From contig SXIH01000039.1 in NCBI GenBank assembly GCA_005772895.1, forward strand, positions 1 through 47,722: DNA of 47,722 bases. Direction: 5' to 3'. Origin of the DNA: Bacteroidota bacterium (GTDB lineage: Bacteria > Bacteroidota > Bacteroidia > 2-12-FULL-35-15). Shown one piece after another: positions 25,081-32,836 of the stretch. Under the pieces are notes generated by a model. That model saw nothing but the letters and a program-made list of their open reading frames with translations. It did not search any database and was not told where the DNA came from. A program made the position numbers and the translations under genes. How positions within the stretch are numbered: position 1 is the stretch's first letter; every line of letters begins with the position of its first letter.

Positions 25081-26440
25081 ATTTGCTTACGACTACTTTA
25101 GTCGTTTCAATTTTATCTCCGTCAGTTACTTTTACAAAATAAATACCAGCATAAACAGTTTGTAAATCAAAATAGCACATGGTACTTCCTTGAAATAAAG
25201 TTTGTGTTTGAACAATTTTTCCTAAAGCATCAATCAATTCTACTTTGCGATTTGTTTTTCCACCTAAGTGTGATTGTATTGCTATCACATCGTTTGCCGG
25301 ATTTGGATAAATTGTCAATTTTAGATTAGCGTTGTCTGCATCTGCAATATCTGTTGTAGAATTGTAAGTTGTTGTGCCACCCGGAATTGCACCACCTTCT
25401 GTTACTACTTTTGTTCCGTAAAATGTTGGTCCGACTGCATAAGGATAATATGAATTCCAATTTGCATCTACTGTACAAAAGTAAGCGTATGTTCCTAGTG
25501 GATATTCGGGTGTTACACAAAATCTTCCATTGTGCTCATCCAAATAATCGGGTTGAGAACCAGTTGGTGCTGTGTACATATAATCTTCGCGGTAACGACC
25601 AAGAGGATAAGTTGCATTGATTGGAGGACCAGCTGTTACTGAACTTCCATCGGCATAAGTATTTCTTACAGTTATACTTCTTAAACTATAACTCGATTTT
25701 ATTCTTACAATTCCTCCGGTTCCATCTGCATTTTTATATCCGTATGCTCCGTAAATTGGAAAACCATCATATGCATAACCAATCAATGGCGAATGAACAG
25801 TTGAGTCAATTACATATAATCCGTCTGCTAAATATAAATTGCAAACAGTTGAAATAACTACTTTGTCTAAATTGAAAGCACTCGGATTTTGGTGGTGATG
25901 ATAATTTGTTCCTGCTGGATGTCCTTTTGCACAATCAAATCCTGCTTTTTCTGCAGGAATTGCATCTCTGTTCCAAACGCCATCTCCAGGCCCGCCCGGT
26001 ATTGGTCCACCTGCTTCTGCACCTGTTGAATTTTTCCAGGAAACTCCATCTCTGTAATCAAACAAAGAAACACCATTGATAAAAACCCCAATTGTTCCGG
26101 CAGTAGTAGCCGTTGGTGTTCCTGTGTTTTGAACCGGGTTCAAAGGAATTTTGTAAACGTTGGTATTGTTTCCACCTTGATTCGGATTTCCATCTAAATA
26201 AGGTCCAATCACATAAGCAGGAATGCCGCTACAACTTACATAAACGTGTGTTGTATTGTAAACAACACTTTGGCAGTTTGCAGGGTAACTGGCATCAATA
26301 ATAGGAGTGGAGCTTCCGCTGATATAATGTCTGCCGGTTATTCCGGTTGTGTTTTGAATCCAACTTGATATAGCCGGACTAACTTGTGCAAATGAACTTG
26401 CAGAAATCAATAATACTAAGGATAAAATTTTACTTTTCAT
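25079..26440 (-). CDS. YHYH-domain protein with T9SS type A sorting tail
   Basis: 453 residues. A signal peptide (about 1-19, SSFAQ) is followed by a long secreted domain containing the YHYH motif region GFDCAKGHPAGTNYHHHQN (167-185), with histidines suited to metal binding, and further GYAYDGFPIYG. A linker (about 350-370) leads to a T9SS sorting domain with IYPNPANDVIAI and a terminal TKVVVSK. The protein should be exported across the outer membrane by T9SS and attached or released. The YHYH function is not established. It is preceded by one of the three CGCAAG-N16-CGTC motifs and followed by the MbnP-like gene, so a metal-related or redox role within this block is likely. Confidence 0.85.
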   Translation of the reverse strand: MKSKILSLVLLISASSFAQVSPAISSWIQNTTGITGRHYISGSSTPIIDASYPANCQSVVYNTTHVYVSCSGIPAYVIGPYLDGNPNQGGNNTNVYKIPLNPVQNTGTPTATTAGTIGVFINGVSLFDYRDGVSWKNSTGAEAGGPIPGGPGDGVWNRDAIPAEKAGFDCAKGHPAGTNYHHHQNPSAFNLDKVVISTVCNLYLADGLYVIDSTVHSPLIGYAYDGFPIYGAYGYKNADGTGGIVRIKSSYSLRSITVRNTYADGSSVTAGPPINATYPLGRYREDYMYTAPTGSQPDYLDEHNGRFCVTPEYPLGTYAYFCTVDANWNSYYPYAVGPTFYGTKVVTEGGAIPGGTTTYNSTTDIADADNANLKLTIYPNPANDVIAIQSHLGGKTNRKVELIDALGKIVQTQTLFQGSTMCYFDLQTVYAGIYFVKVTDGDKIETTKVVVSK

Positions 26441-26467
26441 GAGAATGGTTTTTATATTTATTCTTTA

Positions 26468-26493
26468 GACGATTATTCTTTTTAAAACTTGCG
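26468..26493 (-). promoter_or_regulatory. ECF-type promoter candidate for the YHYH gene
   Basis: CGCAAG (26493-26488) then 16 bp then CGTC (26471-26468) on the minus strand, with the flanking pattern CGCAAGTTTTAA-N8-ATCGTC. The CGTC lies 28 bp before the ATG. Spacing and the CGTC -10 box are those of ECF sigma factor promoters. Identical layouts occur at 28835 and 30018. Confidence 0.7.
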
Positions 26494-26503
26494 CACCTTA
26501 TTT

Positions 26504-26551
26504 GTCATTTCGAGTTGTCACCCTGAGCGGAGTCGAAGGGCGAGAAATCTA
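26504..26551. repeat. 47-bp GTCATTTCGAG...GAAATCT repeat, copy 1
   Basis: Bases 26504-26550 are identical to 28871-28917. It lies between the CotH stop and the YHYH promoter motif. The CotH stop TAG (26551-26549) overlaps its right end. Confidence 0.85.
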
Positions 26552-28810
26552 GTGACTAACACTTATTTTCTTAATTACACTATTATCAATCTTCACAAAA
26601 TAAATTCCGTTTGATAAGCCAGAAACATTCAATTGCAGTGATTTTGTTTGATTCACTTTGTTTGAATATACCAATTGCGAAAGTGTGTTGTAAATTTCTA
26701 CAGTTTCAAACTCTTTGTTTGAATTAATAGTAAAGTCATTACTTGCCGGATTTGGAAACAAATTTATGTTTGCAGATGCATCATTTTCTTCTATTCCTGA
26801 TATGCAGTTAAACGACATATAAGTTGGATAAAGCAAACTAAAAGGACCAGTTCCATTTGCACAACGTGCATAAGAAGTATTTGCTGTTTGCGCTCCGTAA
26901 GTTACACTGTCGATAACTGTTCCACTAGCATATGATAACATCAGTTGCTCTCCTGTTCCTGATAATTTAAAGTTAGCATGCAAACCACTTTGCATAGTAT
27001 CGTTATCAGCCCATACAATTAAGTAACCTCCAGGAGCAATGGTTGTGTTGTTTGGGAACGACCATTTCAGAGGAGTTGCATAATCGTCAGATAAATATGC
27101 ATTGTCCATACTTACGATAGCTGATGTGTTGTTATAAAATTCAATGAAGTCGGAATAATCACCGTTTGGATCGGTAACCATTGCTGTATTTATTGCCAAC
27201 AATTCATTTATTGTAACATCTCCAACACTCATCATACTAATGGTTGCATACAATGTGTAATATTCATACTCTGCACGTTGTGGAGAAAACATTCCTGCAT
27301 TATTATTTTCTGCATAAATATAATATTGAACATAAGATGCATTTACTGGAATAGAAACTCCAAATACATTATCTGCTGCAGCGCCATCTCCATGCAAGCC
27401 ATCGTCATACATTAAAATTCGTTTGAATGCATCTTTCACATCGTAACGATATCCTAAATAAACACCATTGATATTTGCATTTGTAACTGTTGCAAGAATT
27501 GTGTCGTTTGCATTAATTGCAGGGCTTGCAGTAGTAGGAACTATTCCAGTAATTGTTGGAGCTGTGTAAGTGAAATCAGTTTGAGCCATCAACCAGGAAT
27601 TTCTTGCACCCATCAAATTTGTTAGACCGGGAGCGTTGGTCATTCCTGAGATTACATCTGTTGTTAAGTTGCTTGTGAATTGTGAATAGGTAAAAAATTT
27701 ATTTGCATCTGCTGTAACGGATGGACCAATCAATGTTTGTAAACTTTGTGCAGTAGTATAATAAGTTCCACTTGCAAAATTTTCTGATAAAATAGTTCGC
27801 ATGTGAGCAATATACATTCGTTTGTACATTGGAACAGCAAGTAGCTTTTGAACCAATGGCCAGCCGGCATCTCCTGAATGTAAAGTGTGAGTCATTTGTT
27901 GTTTGGCTGTAGTTGAGCCAAGCATAATAGTTCCTGTCTGACTAAATGTTCCGAATGATTCATTCAAATCCCAAATCGTTGTATTAAATCTGTTCGTACC
28001 ATCGCGATATAAATAATAATTTTGTTTGAAGCCTCCGATATAACTATCCAGATTCACAATCACATTATCAAAAGCAATCATCCACAATGCTCTGTCGACA
28101 TCCAATATTTTTTCAACACTGGATGTGAAATTTTTTAAAGTGTCTGTTAATTTGATTAAGTCCGCCCAACCATAATTTGATTTTAATTCGTATCCATCGT
28201 AATACAAAGTGCTGTCTGTTCCTTGGTAAACTAAATCGGGATAATCGGTAGTGCCCGGACCAGCGCCTGCAGGTGGATTGCATTTAAAAGCGGTTCCGCT
28301 GTTGGAGTAAAAATGATTTTCATTAAAATTATCAGCAATGGATTCTGAGCTAGCATAAATTCCAATCAAAGTTCCGTTTATATATACGTTGGCATAGTTG
28401 GATAATGGAGCTGCCATATATTGACGTAAAATAGAATAACCCAAAACTTCTCTTACCATGGATGGATCTTTTCCAATATTGCTCAATTTTACATCTGTAT
28501 AACCTTGGTAATCCTGATTGATAAAATCATTTAATTCTATATGAAGTGGATTTTTTACTTGTCCGGCATTATAAGTGCTATTCCCTTTGTAACGCACACC
28601 CACACTGTCAAATTGAACTCCGTTTATTTTTACCCATTGCGCCATTAAATTGGTTTCGTAACCTGCTTTGGCAGTATCCATTAAATAATCCCAGTTGGTT
28701 TCTGCAAAATTAATTTCAATGGTTTGAATGGTATTGATATCGTAAAATGATTGTGCTTTTCCGAAAAAGGAAGAAAGTGCCAAGGCGCTAAAAAGAAATA
28801 TTTTTTTCAT
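26549..28810 (-). CDS. CotH-kinase-family secreted protein with lamin-tail domain and T9SS sorting tail
   Basis: 753 residues. Signal peptide to about residue 19 (GKAQ). The CotH domain (about 25-400) has VRYKGNSTYN, KLSNIGKDPSMVRE, GIYASSESI and IWDLNESFG; CotH of spores phosphorylates coat proteins, and relatives are atypical secreted kinases. A beta-sandwich (about 415-530) leads to a lamin-tail-like domain (about 535-665, VTINELLAIN...DFIEFYNN) and a T9SS type A sorting domain (FPNPASNDF...SVSH). It should act at the cell surface; target unknown. It is preceded by a CGCAAG-N16-CGTC motif. Its stop codon is at the edge of a dispersed repeat. Confidence 0.87.
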   Translation of the reverse strand: MKKIFLFSALALSSFFGKAQSFYDINTIQTIEINFAETNWDYLMDTAKAGYETNLMAQWVKINGVQFDSVGVRYKGNSTYNAGQVKNPLHIELNDFINQDYQGYTDVKLSNIGKDPSMVREVLGYSILRQYMAAPLSNYANVYINGTLIGIYASSESIADNFNENHFYSNSGTAFKCNPPAGAGPGTTDYPDLVYQGTDSTLYYDGYELKSNYGWADLIKLTDTLKNFTSSVEKILDVDRALWMIAFDNVIVNLDSYIGGFKQNYYLYRDGTNRFNTTIWDLNESFGTFSQTGTIMLGSTTAKQQMTHTLHSGDAGWPLVQKLLAVPMYKRMYIAHMRTILSENFASGTYYTTAQSLQTLIGPSVTADANKFFTYSQFTSNLTTDVISGMTNAPGLTNLMGARNSWLMAQTDFTYTAPTITGIVPTTASPAINANDTILATVTNANINGVYLGYRYDVKDAFKRILMYDDGLHGDGAAADNVFGVSIPVNASYVQYYIYAENNNAGMFSPQRAEYEYYTLYATISMMSVGDVTINELLAINTAMVTDPNGDYSDFIEFYNNTSAIVSMDNAYLSDDYATPLKWSFPNNTTIAPGGYLIVWADNDTMQSGLHANFKLSGTGEQLMLSYASGTVIDSVTYGAQTANTSYARCANGTGPFSLLYPTYMSFNCISGIEENDASANINLFPNPASNDFTINSNKEFETVEIYNTLSQLVYSNKVNQTKSLQLNVSGLSNGIYFVKIDNSVIKKISVSH

Positions 28811-28834
28811 ATGTGGGATATTGTTTTCCTATTA

Positions 28835-28860
28835 GACGATGATTGTTATTAAAACTTGCG
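28835..28860 (-). promoter_or_regulatory. ECF-type promoter candidate for the CotH gene
   Basis: CGCAAG (28860-28855), 16 bp, CGTC (28838-28835), again as CGCAAGTTTTAA-N8-ATCGTC. CGTC lies 25 bp before the CotH ATG, which predicts a leader of about 18 nt. Confidence 0.7.
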
Positions 28861-28870
28861 TTCCTTGCTT

Positions 28871-28983
28871 GTCATTTCGAGTTGTCACCCTGAGCGGAGT
28901 CGAAGGGCGAGAAATCTTGCCCAATGGTGACTAATGGTCTCATCATGAAAGATTGCTTCGTTCCTCGCAATGACGCTCCGTAA
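28871..28983. repeat. Two fused dispersed repeats upstream of the CotH promoter
   Basis: Bases 28871-28917 are identical to 26504-26550. They are followed by GATTGCTTCGTTCCTCGCAA (28951-28970) and the TGACGCTCCGTAA piece shared with 24269-24281. Together they fill most of the gap between CotH and the Spy-like gene. Confidence 0.85.
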
Positions 28984-29024
28984 GCACACCTCATTTCCTT
29001 ATTACCTTAATTTCCCCAATTAAC

Positions 29025-29507
29025 TTATTTCCTCGGATGCCCTTTCGGAGCAAAAAGTCTCCCTAAATTATCCACTAATTCATTAAAATGCACAACCTGC
29101 TCCCCTTTACACAATTTCTTAATGGCATTAAAATGATCAAAATTTAAATCCTCAATTGCTTTTTGATTGTTGGCTATTTCTAAAACCAATGAATCACTTT
29201 GTCGTTGATTAATAGAATCTCCTTTTAATAAGGAAAACAATTCATCGTGTAATTCTTTTGATGCTTCATGCAATTCATCTGTTTTGTTTCTGTGTTCTAC
29301 AACCAACAATTCATAATCTTTTTGCTGAATCACATCAAAATGCAAGCGTTCAATGATCATTTGTTTAGGACCTTCACCTTTCGGACCACCATGTGGAGGT
29401 AGCATTGGCGGATGAGAAGGTCTTCCGAAGAACATCACTCCCAATATACCAAAGTTCAACAAGAGTAAACCTATGACTGCGATGGTTAATAATTTCGTTC
29501 TATTCAT
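29025..29507 (-). CDS. Spy/CpxP-like periplasmic protein (heavy-metal sensor family)
   Basis: 160 residues. One N-terminal membrane anchor (about 7-28), then a Pro/Gly/His-rich linker (SHPPMLPPHGGP, about 31-42) and an all-helical periplasmic domain with FDVIQQKDYELLVVEHRNK and NQRQSDSLVLEIANNQKAIEDLNFDHF, the arrangement of CnrX/ZraP/Spy family members (LTxxQ type). Relatives bind metals or act as periplasmic chaperones and as negative regulators of ECF sigma or two-component systems. It lies downstream of the ECF sigma factor and small membrane protein, so it may be the metal- or stress-sensing part of that circuit. A repeat block separates it from the gene before. Confidence 0.8.
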   Translation of the reverse strand: MNRTKLLTIAVIGLLLLNFGILGVMFFGRPSHPPMLPPHGGPKGEGPKQMIIERLHFDVIQQKDYELLVVEHRNKTDELHEASKELHDELFSLLKGDSINQRQSDSLVLEIANNQKAIEDLNFDHFNAIKKLCKGEQVVHFNELVDNLGRLFAPKGHPRK

Positions 29508-29546
29508 TTAAGCAATATTGATTTTCGTTTATAACTTTTTATATCA

Positions 29547-29673
29547 CCCCTACGGGGTTTTAATTATTCTTTTTTTATTTTTTCTACCGATATTTCACTC
29601 CTACGGAGTTTTAAATATTTTTGTAATACGTTTTTTTAATTATTTTTAGTCCCGTAGGGACAATATATCGGTA
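29547..29673. repeat. Cluster of three small palindromes (CTACGG/CCGTAG family)
   Basis: ACCCCTACGGGGT (29547-29559), ACTCCTACGGAGT (29597-29609) and GTCCCGTAGGGAC (29649-29661) are three perfect 5-bp-stem palindromes. TACCGATAT (29585-29593) and ATATCGGTA (29665-29673) form an outer inverted pair around the last two. They fill the 213-bp gap between the small membrane gene and the Spy-like gene. Confidence 0.8.
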
Positions 29674-29720
29674 AAAAAACTTACTCACATCAAATAATAG
29701 AGCACCGGAGGAGCGATTTA

Positions 29721-30014
29721 TTAATAGTTGATAGAATTTGTATTCACTAAATTGTACGCACTGGCAATTTCCTGTATTTCTGTTCTGATATTTGAATCTG
29801 AACCTGTTTTTTTCATTGCCTGAAAATTCAATACAGCCAACAATGCAAATGATGCAGCTGCTAACCATACTAGCTTCATAGGAGCGTATTCTACTTCTCC
29901 TGAACCTAGCGTATTTAAGATTTTGTTGTATAAAAAAGGATTTGCCTCGGCTGATTTTACATCATCCAGACTATTCATGACCTCATTTATCCATTTTTCT
30001 TTGTTCATATCCAT
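29721..30014 (-). CDS. Small single-pass membrane protein next to the ECF sigma factor (anti-sigma candidate)
   Basis: 97 residues: an acidic, helical cytoplasmic part (about 1-45, KWINEVMNSLDDVKSAEANPFLYNKILNTL), one transmembrane helix (about 46-64, MKLVWLAAASFALLAVLNF) and a short outer tail. It has no HxxxCxxC zinc motif. Size, topology and its position 29 bp after the sigma gene fit an anti-sigma factor. The ATG at 30014 and another at 30008 would be used on a transcript coming through sigma. A promoter-like CGCAAG-N16-CGTC motif lies so close (30018-30043) that a transcript from it would better use the ATG at 29978. I know no named family. Confidence 0.7.
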   Translation of the reverse strand: MDMNKEKWINEVMNSLDDVKSAEANPFLYNKILNTLGSGEVEYAPMKLVWLAAASFALLAVLNFQAMKKTGSDSNIRTEIQEIASAYNLVNTNSINY

Positions 30015-30017
30015 TTT

Positions 30018-30043
30018 GACGATATTTAAAATTAAAACTTGCG
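30018..30043 (-). promoter_or_regulatory. ECF-type promoter motif directly after the sigma factor stop
   Basis: CGCAAG (30043-30038), 16 bp, CGTC (30021-30018), in the same CGCAAGTTTTAA-N8-ATCGTC context as the other two. It begins on the base after the sigma factor TAG. It could autoregulate the putative anti-sigma gene, but the start codons at 30014 and 30008 leave almost no leader. Confidence 0.6.
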
Positions 30044-30583
30044 CTAACCTTTATAATAATTTGATAATTCTTTCTGTAAATTCTGTTTTGCCCTGAATAA
30101 AAGCGATTCTACGGAGGAAATACTCAACTGCATCACCTCCGAAATCTCCGCATAACTCAATCCTTCCACTTTTGATAAGATAAAAGCAGTCTTTTGATTT
30201 TCCGGAAGGGAATGAATGGCTTTAAACAGAATGGCTGAATTTTCTTTTTGTTCCAATTGAACGCCAGGATGATAAAAATCCGGAGAATCATGTTTTAAGT
30301 CTCCCGCATCATTTAACAAACTGCTCATAAACGCAAAACGCTTTTTACGATTCTTACTTTTAATAAAATCCAATGATTTGTTGATGGAGATACGGTAAAT
30401 CCAAGTACTTAAACTGGACTTTCCTTCAAAAGTATTGATAGAACGATGTACTTCTACAAATACATCCTGCGTTACTTCTTCAGCATCTTCCTGATTCTGC
30501 AAATAAGAGATAACCGTATTAAAAACTTTGTTTTTATACGTTTCATAAATTTCTTGAAATGAAGGAAGATTATTTGCTTGCAT
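30044..30583 (-). CDS. ECF-type RNA polymerase sigma factor
   Basis: 179 residues with region 2 (about 10-75: NTVISYLQNQEDAEEVTQDVFVEVHRSINTF, then STWIYRISINKSLDFIKSKNRK) and region 4 (about 118-175: LPENQKTAFILSKVEGLSYAEISEVMQLSISSVESLLFRAKQNLQKEL), joined by a short linker without region 3, as in ECF sigma factors. It directs RNA polymerase to a special promoter set. The three CGCAAG-N16-CGTC motifs downstream are the obvious candidates. The next gene is the putative anti-sigma membrane protein. An upstream CAAATATA on the plus strand reads as TATATTTG just before the start, but spacing is too short to be convincing. Confidence 0.93.
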   Translation of the reverse strand: MQANNLPSFQEIYETYKNKVFNTVISYLQNQEDAEEVTQDVFVEVHRSINTFEGKSSLSTWIYRISINKSLDFIKSKNRKKRFAFMSSLLNDAGDLKHDSPDFYHPGVQLEQKENSAILFKAIHSLPENQKTAFILSKVEGLSYAEISEVMQLSISSVESLLFRAKQNLQKELSNYYKG

Positions 30584-30630
30584 TAAAACAAATATAGGAA
30601 GATGTTTTAATTATGTATATGGTGATTTGT

Positions 30631-31311
30631 TTAAGCCCCCATAGCAATAATAATTAAAATCAAATAGGCCAATGGAAAGGAAAGAATAAACATATTTAAA
30701 ACGAATCCAATAATTGCTTTTCTTTTATTTTTTTTAGTATCCTCAGGATTGCTTTTTAAATAATGCAAAACTTTTGTTGATTTTGTTAAGCCAATTATAA
30801 CAAGTATAAGCGCAGCAATTATGGAAAGCATACCTAGCATATAAGGTAAAAAAAAGAATTCAGGAAAATAAAGAACAAATATGAGAAGTGCTATACCAAA
30901 AATAAAAAGACAGTTAGCAAGTATGCCAAGTAGGAGAGAGGCTTTGGAATCTTTTGTAGGATCTATTGGTTTTTTTTCTTTCTTCGGAGCCGCTTTTTTT
31001 GGTTTTGGTTTTAGTGTGTCAGATTGTTGGTATATAAATGAAATGTTTTTAAAACTAGATTTAAGAGAAACAATAGTTATTGCTGTATCATTTGAAACTG
31101 TGATAGGGAAGTTGTCTTTTTTATCCAAAACAACATTAGAATTTGCCACATCGGTTAGTGTCTCACAATTGTCATGACTTTTAGGTGTGGTAGTATTTTT
31201 TTCTGTTTTCCAATTCACATAAAAGCCAGGCATATATTGTCTTTTCTCTATAGAACAGCTAGTCAATAGGATTGTTGTAACAATGAAAAGAAGTGCCTTT
31301 TCTGCTTTCAT
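30631..31311 (-). CDS. Unknown lipoprotein with C-terminal membrane segments
   Basis: 226 residues. Lipobox LLTSC (Cys19), then SIEKRQYMPGFYVNWK, a short motif I associate with a recurrent Bacteroidota lipoprotein type. A central hydrophilic region (about 35-120) has a Lys/Pro-rich stretch (KPKPKKAAPKKEKKPI, about 102-117). Three hydrophobic helices follow (about 126-149, 152-172, 198-222). The combination of lipobox and several C-terminal helices would place it in the inner membrane with its linker outside. Function unknown. It begins 17 bp after the preceding gene and ends 47 bp before the sigma factor start, so these may share a transcript. Confidence 0.6.
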   Translation of the reverse strand: MKAEKALLFIVTTILLTSCSIEKRQYMPGFYVNWKTEKNTTTPKSHDNCETLTDVANSNVVLDKKDNFPITVSNDTAITIVSLKSSFKNISFIYQQSDTLKPKPKKAAPKKEKKPIDPTKDSKASLLLGILANCLFIFGIALLIFVLYFPEFFFLPYMLGMLSIIAALILVIIGLTKSTKVLHYLKSNPEDTKKNKRKAIIGFVLNMFILSFPLAYLILIIIAMGA

Positions 31312-31328
31312 TTTTTGATCGATACGAA

Positions 31329-31907
31329 TTAATGTATTTTAATATTTATCCAGCTCAAGTTTCCTTTATTATCATTAAAAGTGTATGCTTCAATTGTTTC
31401 ATTCTTATTTCTCACAATAAATTCCCTAAAATTTGAACTTTGTTTTAGTCCGTTAATTAAAAAAGTTCCCTTAAAATAATTTTGCATAACAAAATTAGGA
31501 TTCACCGTTTTTCGCAAATAATCATCTCCATTTACAACAGCTCTCCAATGTTCATAAGCAATATACATTGAAACGCTTAAACTGTCCTTGTCGCTTGGTT
31601 TGTGATTTTTCGTTATAAAAATTAGTCCAATATTATCATAGATGAATTGTTTATTGATAACAAAGGAAACTCCATCTTTAAAGTTTCCATCAGCATCTTT
31701 GTAAAAATCTCGGAATTCGGTTGTGTCTTTGATTATTTGGTCAGGTTTTCCAAGTATTCCAATTATTGAATTTATGTCTAGTTTTTTTATTTCAGTTTCA
31801 TTTATGAAAAGTTTTCCAGCAGGAATTTCAATATTGATTTTTAAATCTTTTTGTCCTTTTGTAATTAAGGAAATTAATATTAGTGAAAGAAAAAATAATT
31901 GTTTCAT
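31329..31907 (-). CDS. Unknown secreted protein
   Basis: 192 residues with a signal peptide to about residue 18 (LITKGQ). The mature part contains INETEIKKLDINSIIGILGKPDQ (about 35-57), a wording often seen in small secreted proteins that include a DUF-type nucleotide/lipid-transfer-like fold, but I recognise no named family. The C-terminus YTFNDNKGNLSWINIKIH looks like paired beta strands. It lies upstream of the lipoprotein gene by 17 bp. A TATATTTG sequence (31931-31924) is 16 bp before the ATG and may be its -7 element; the TTTG upstream is only 15 bp away. Function unknown. Confidence 0.6.
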   Translation of the reverse strand: MKQLFFLSLILISLITKGQKDLKINIEIPAGKLFINETEIKKLDINSIIGILGKPDQIIKDTTEFRDFYKDADGNFKDGVSFVINKQFIYDNIGLIFITKNHKPSDKDSLSVSMYIAYEHWRAVVNGDDYLRKTVNPNFVMQNYFKGTFLINGLKQSSNFREFIVRNKNETIEAYTFNDNKGNLSWINIKIH

Positions 31908-31933
31908 GATTTTATCATTTATTCAAATATAAT

Positions 31934-32836
31934 CTATTTTATCTCCCAAACCATCACAGCTCTATCATCTCCAGTAGAAACAAGATACTGCTCTGTCCAT
32001 AATAATTTATTTACAGAGTTTACATGTCCATCGTAATTTTCTTTGTTGATGCGGACTAACATTTCAAAACTTTCAGCATCCCAAATTTTTACTGTCTTGT
32101 CTCTGCTGGCTGTTGCAAATAATTTAGTATCAGGAGAAAATACTATATCGTAAATGGCATAATTGTGTGCTGGAATACTTTTAATAAGTGTATAGCTTTT
32201 TGCATCCCAGATGTTTAAGTGAGCATCTCTTCCTCCTGTTAAAATTAAATTTCCGTCAGGTGAATAGCAAATGATATTGGCAGAAAGGGTATGAGCTGCA
32301 AACGTTTTCTTTTCTTCTAAGGTTGTTAAATCAAAAATACGAATGTTGCAATCGCCACTGGCAATAGCTAATTCACCGTTGTAGTAATTGAATGCAATGC
32401 TTCTTGCTTTTTCGGCACAGAGTTTTTTTATTTGAAGCATAGAAAGTGTTTCCAAACTACAAATCGCAAAATTCCCATCGCCACCAACTGAATAAAAACA
32501 ATTTGTGGTAACAGAATATTTTAAATCAAAAATGGAAGAAGTATGGTGTTGTAATATTTTTACTTCCTGCTTTTTTTCTAGATCCAAAACATGAATGCTT
32601 CCTGCAGATGTTCCAACTAATAAAATTTGTTTTTCGGGAATGTGGCAAATCGCATAAACAATAGACGGAAATTGAGCAGCAAATTTTTCCGCTTGTAAGG
32701 TTTCTAAATTCCAAAGGGCAAGAAACTTGTCGCTACTGCCAGAAAAGAAATAGGAAGGTGTTGCACCTTTTTCTAAAGCATAAACTGCACCGCTATGCCC
32801 AGTTAAAGTTCCTATTTTCTTGACCGAAATATTCAT
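31934..32836 (-). CDS. WD40-repeat beta-propeller protein
   Basis: 300 residues made almost entirely of WD40 repeats. Clear units are VYALEKGATPSYFFSGSSDKFLALWNLETL (about 18-47), the IRIFDLTTLEEKKTF unit (about 160-175), IICYSPDGNLILTGGRDAHLNIWDAKS (about 185-211), IYDIVFSPDTKLFATASRDKTVKIWDAES (about 227-255) and VNKLLWTEQYLVSTGDDRAVMVWEIK at the end. About seven blades would form one propeller, with no other domain and no signal peptide, so it is a cytoplasmic scaffold. Partner unknown. The ATG lies within a perfect 15-bp stem that starts 5 nt after the chitinase stop (see hairpin entry), and no other start is credible because the propeller begins right after it. Confidence 0.87.
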   Translation of the reverse strand: MNISVKKIGTLTGHSGAVYALEKGATPSYFFSGSSDKFLALWNLETLQAEKFAAQFPSIVYAICHIPEKQILLVGTSAGSIHVLDLEKKQEVKILQHHTSSIFDLKYSVTTNCFYSVGGDGNFAICSLETLSMLQIKKLCAEKARSIAFNYYNGELAIASGDCNIRIFDLTTLEEKKTFAAHTLSANIICYSPDGNLILTGGRDAHLNIWDAKSYTLIKSIPAHNYAIYDIVFSPDTKLFATASRDKTVKIWDAESFEMLVRINKENYDGHVNSVNKLLWTEQYLVSTGDDRAVMVWEIK

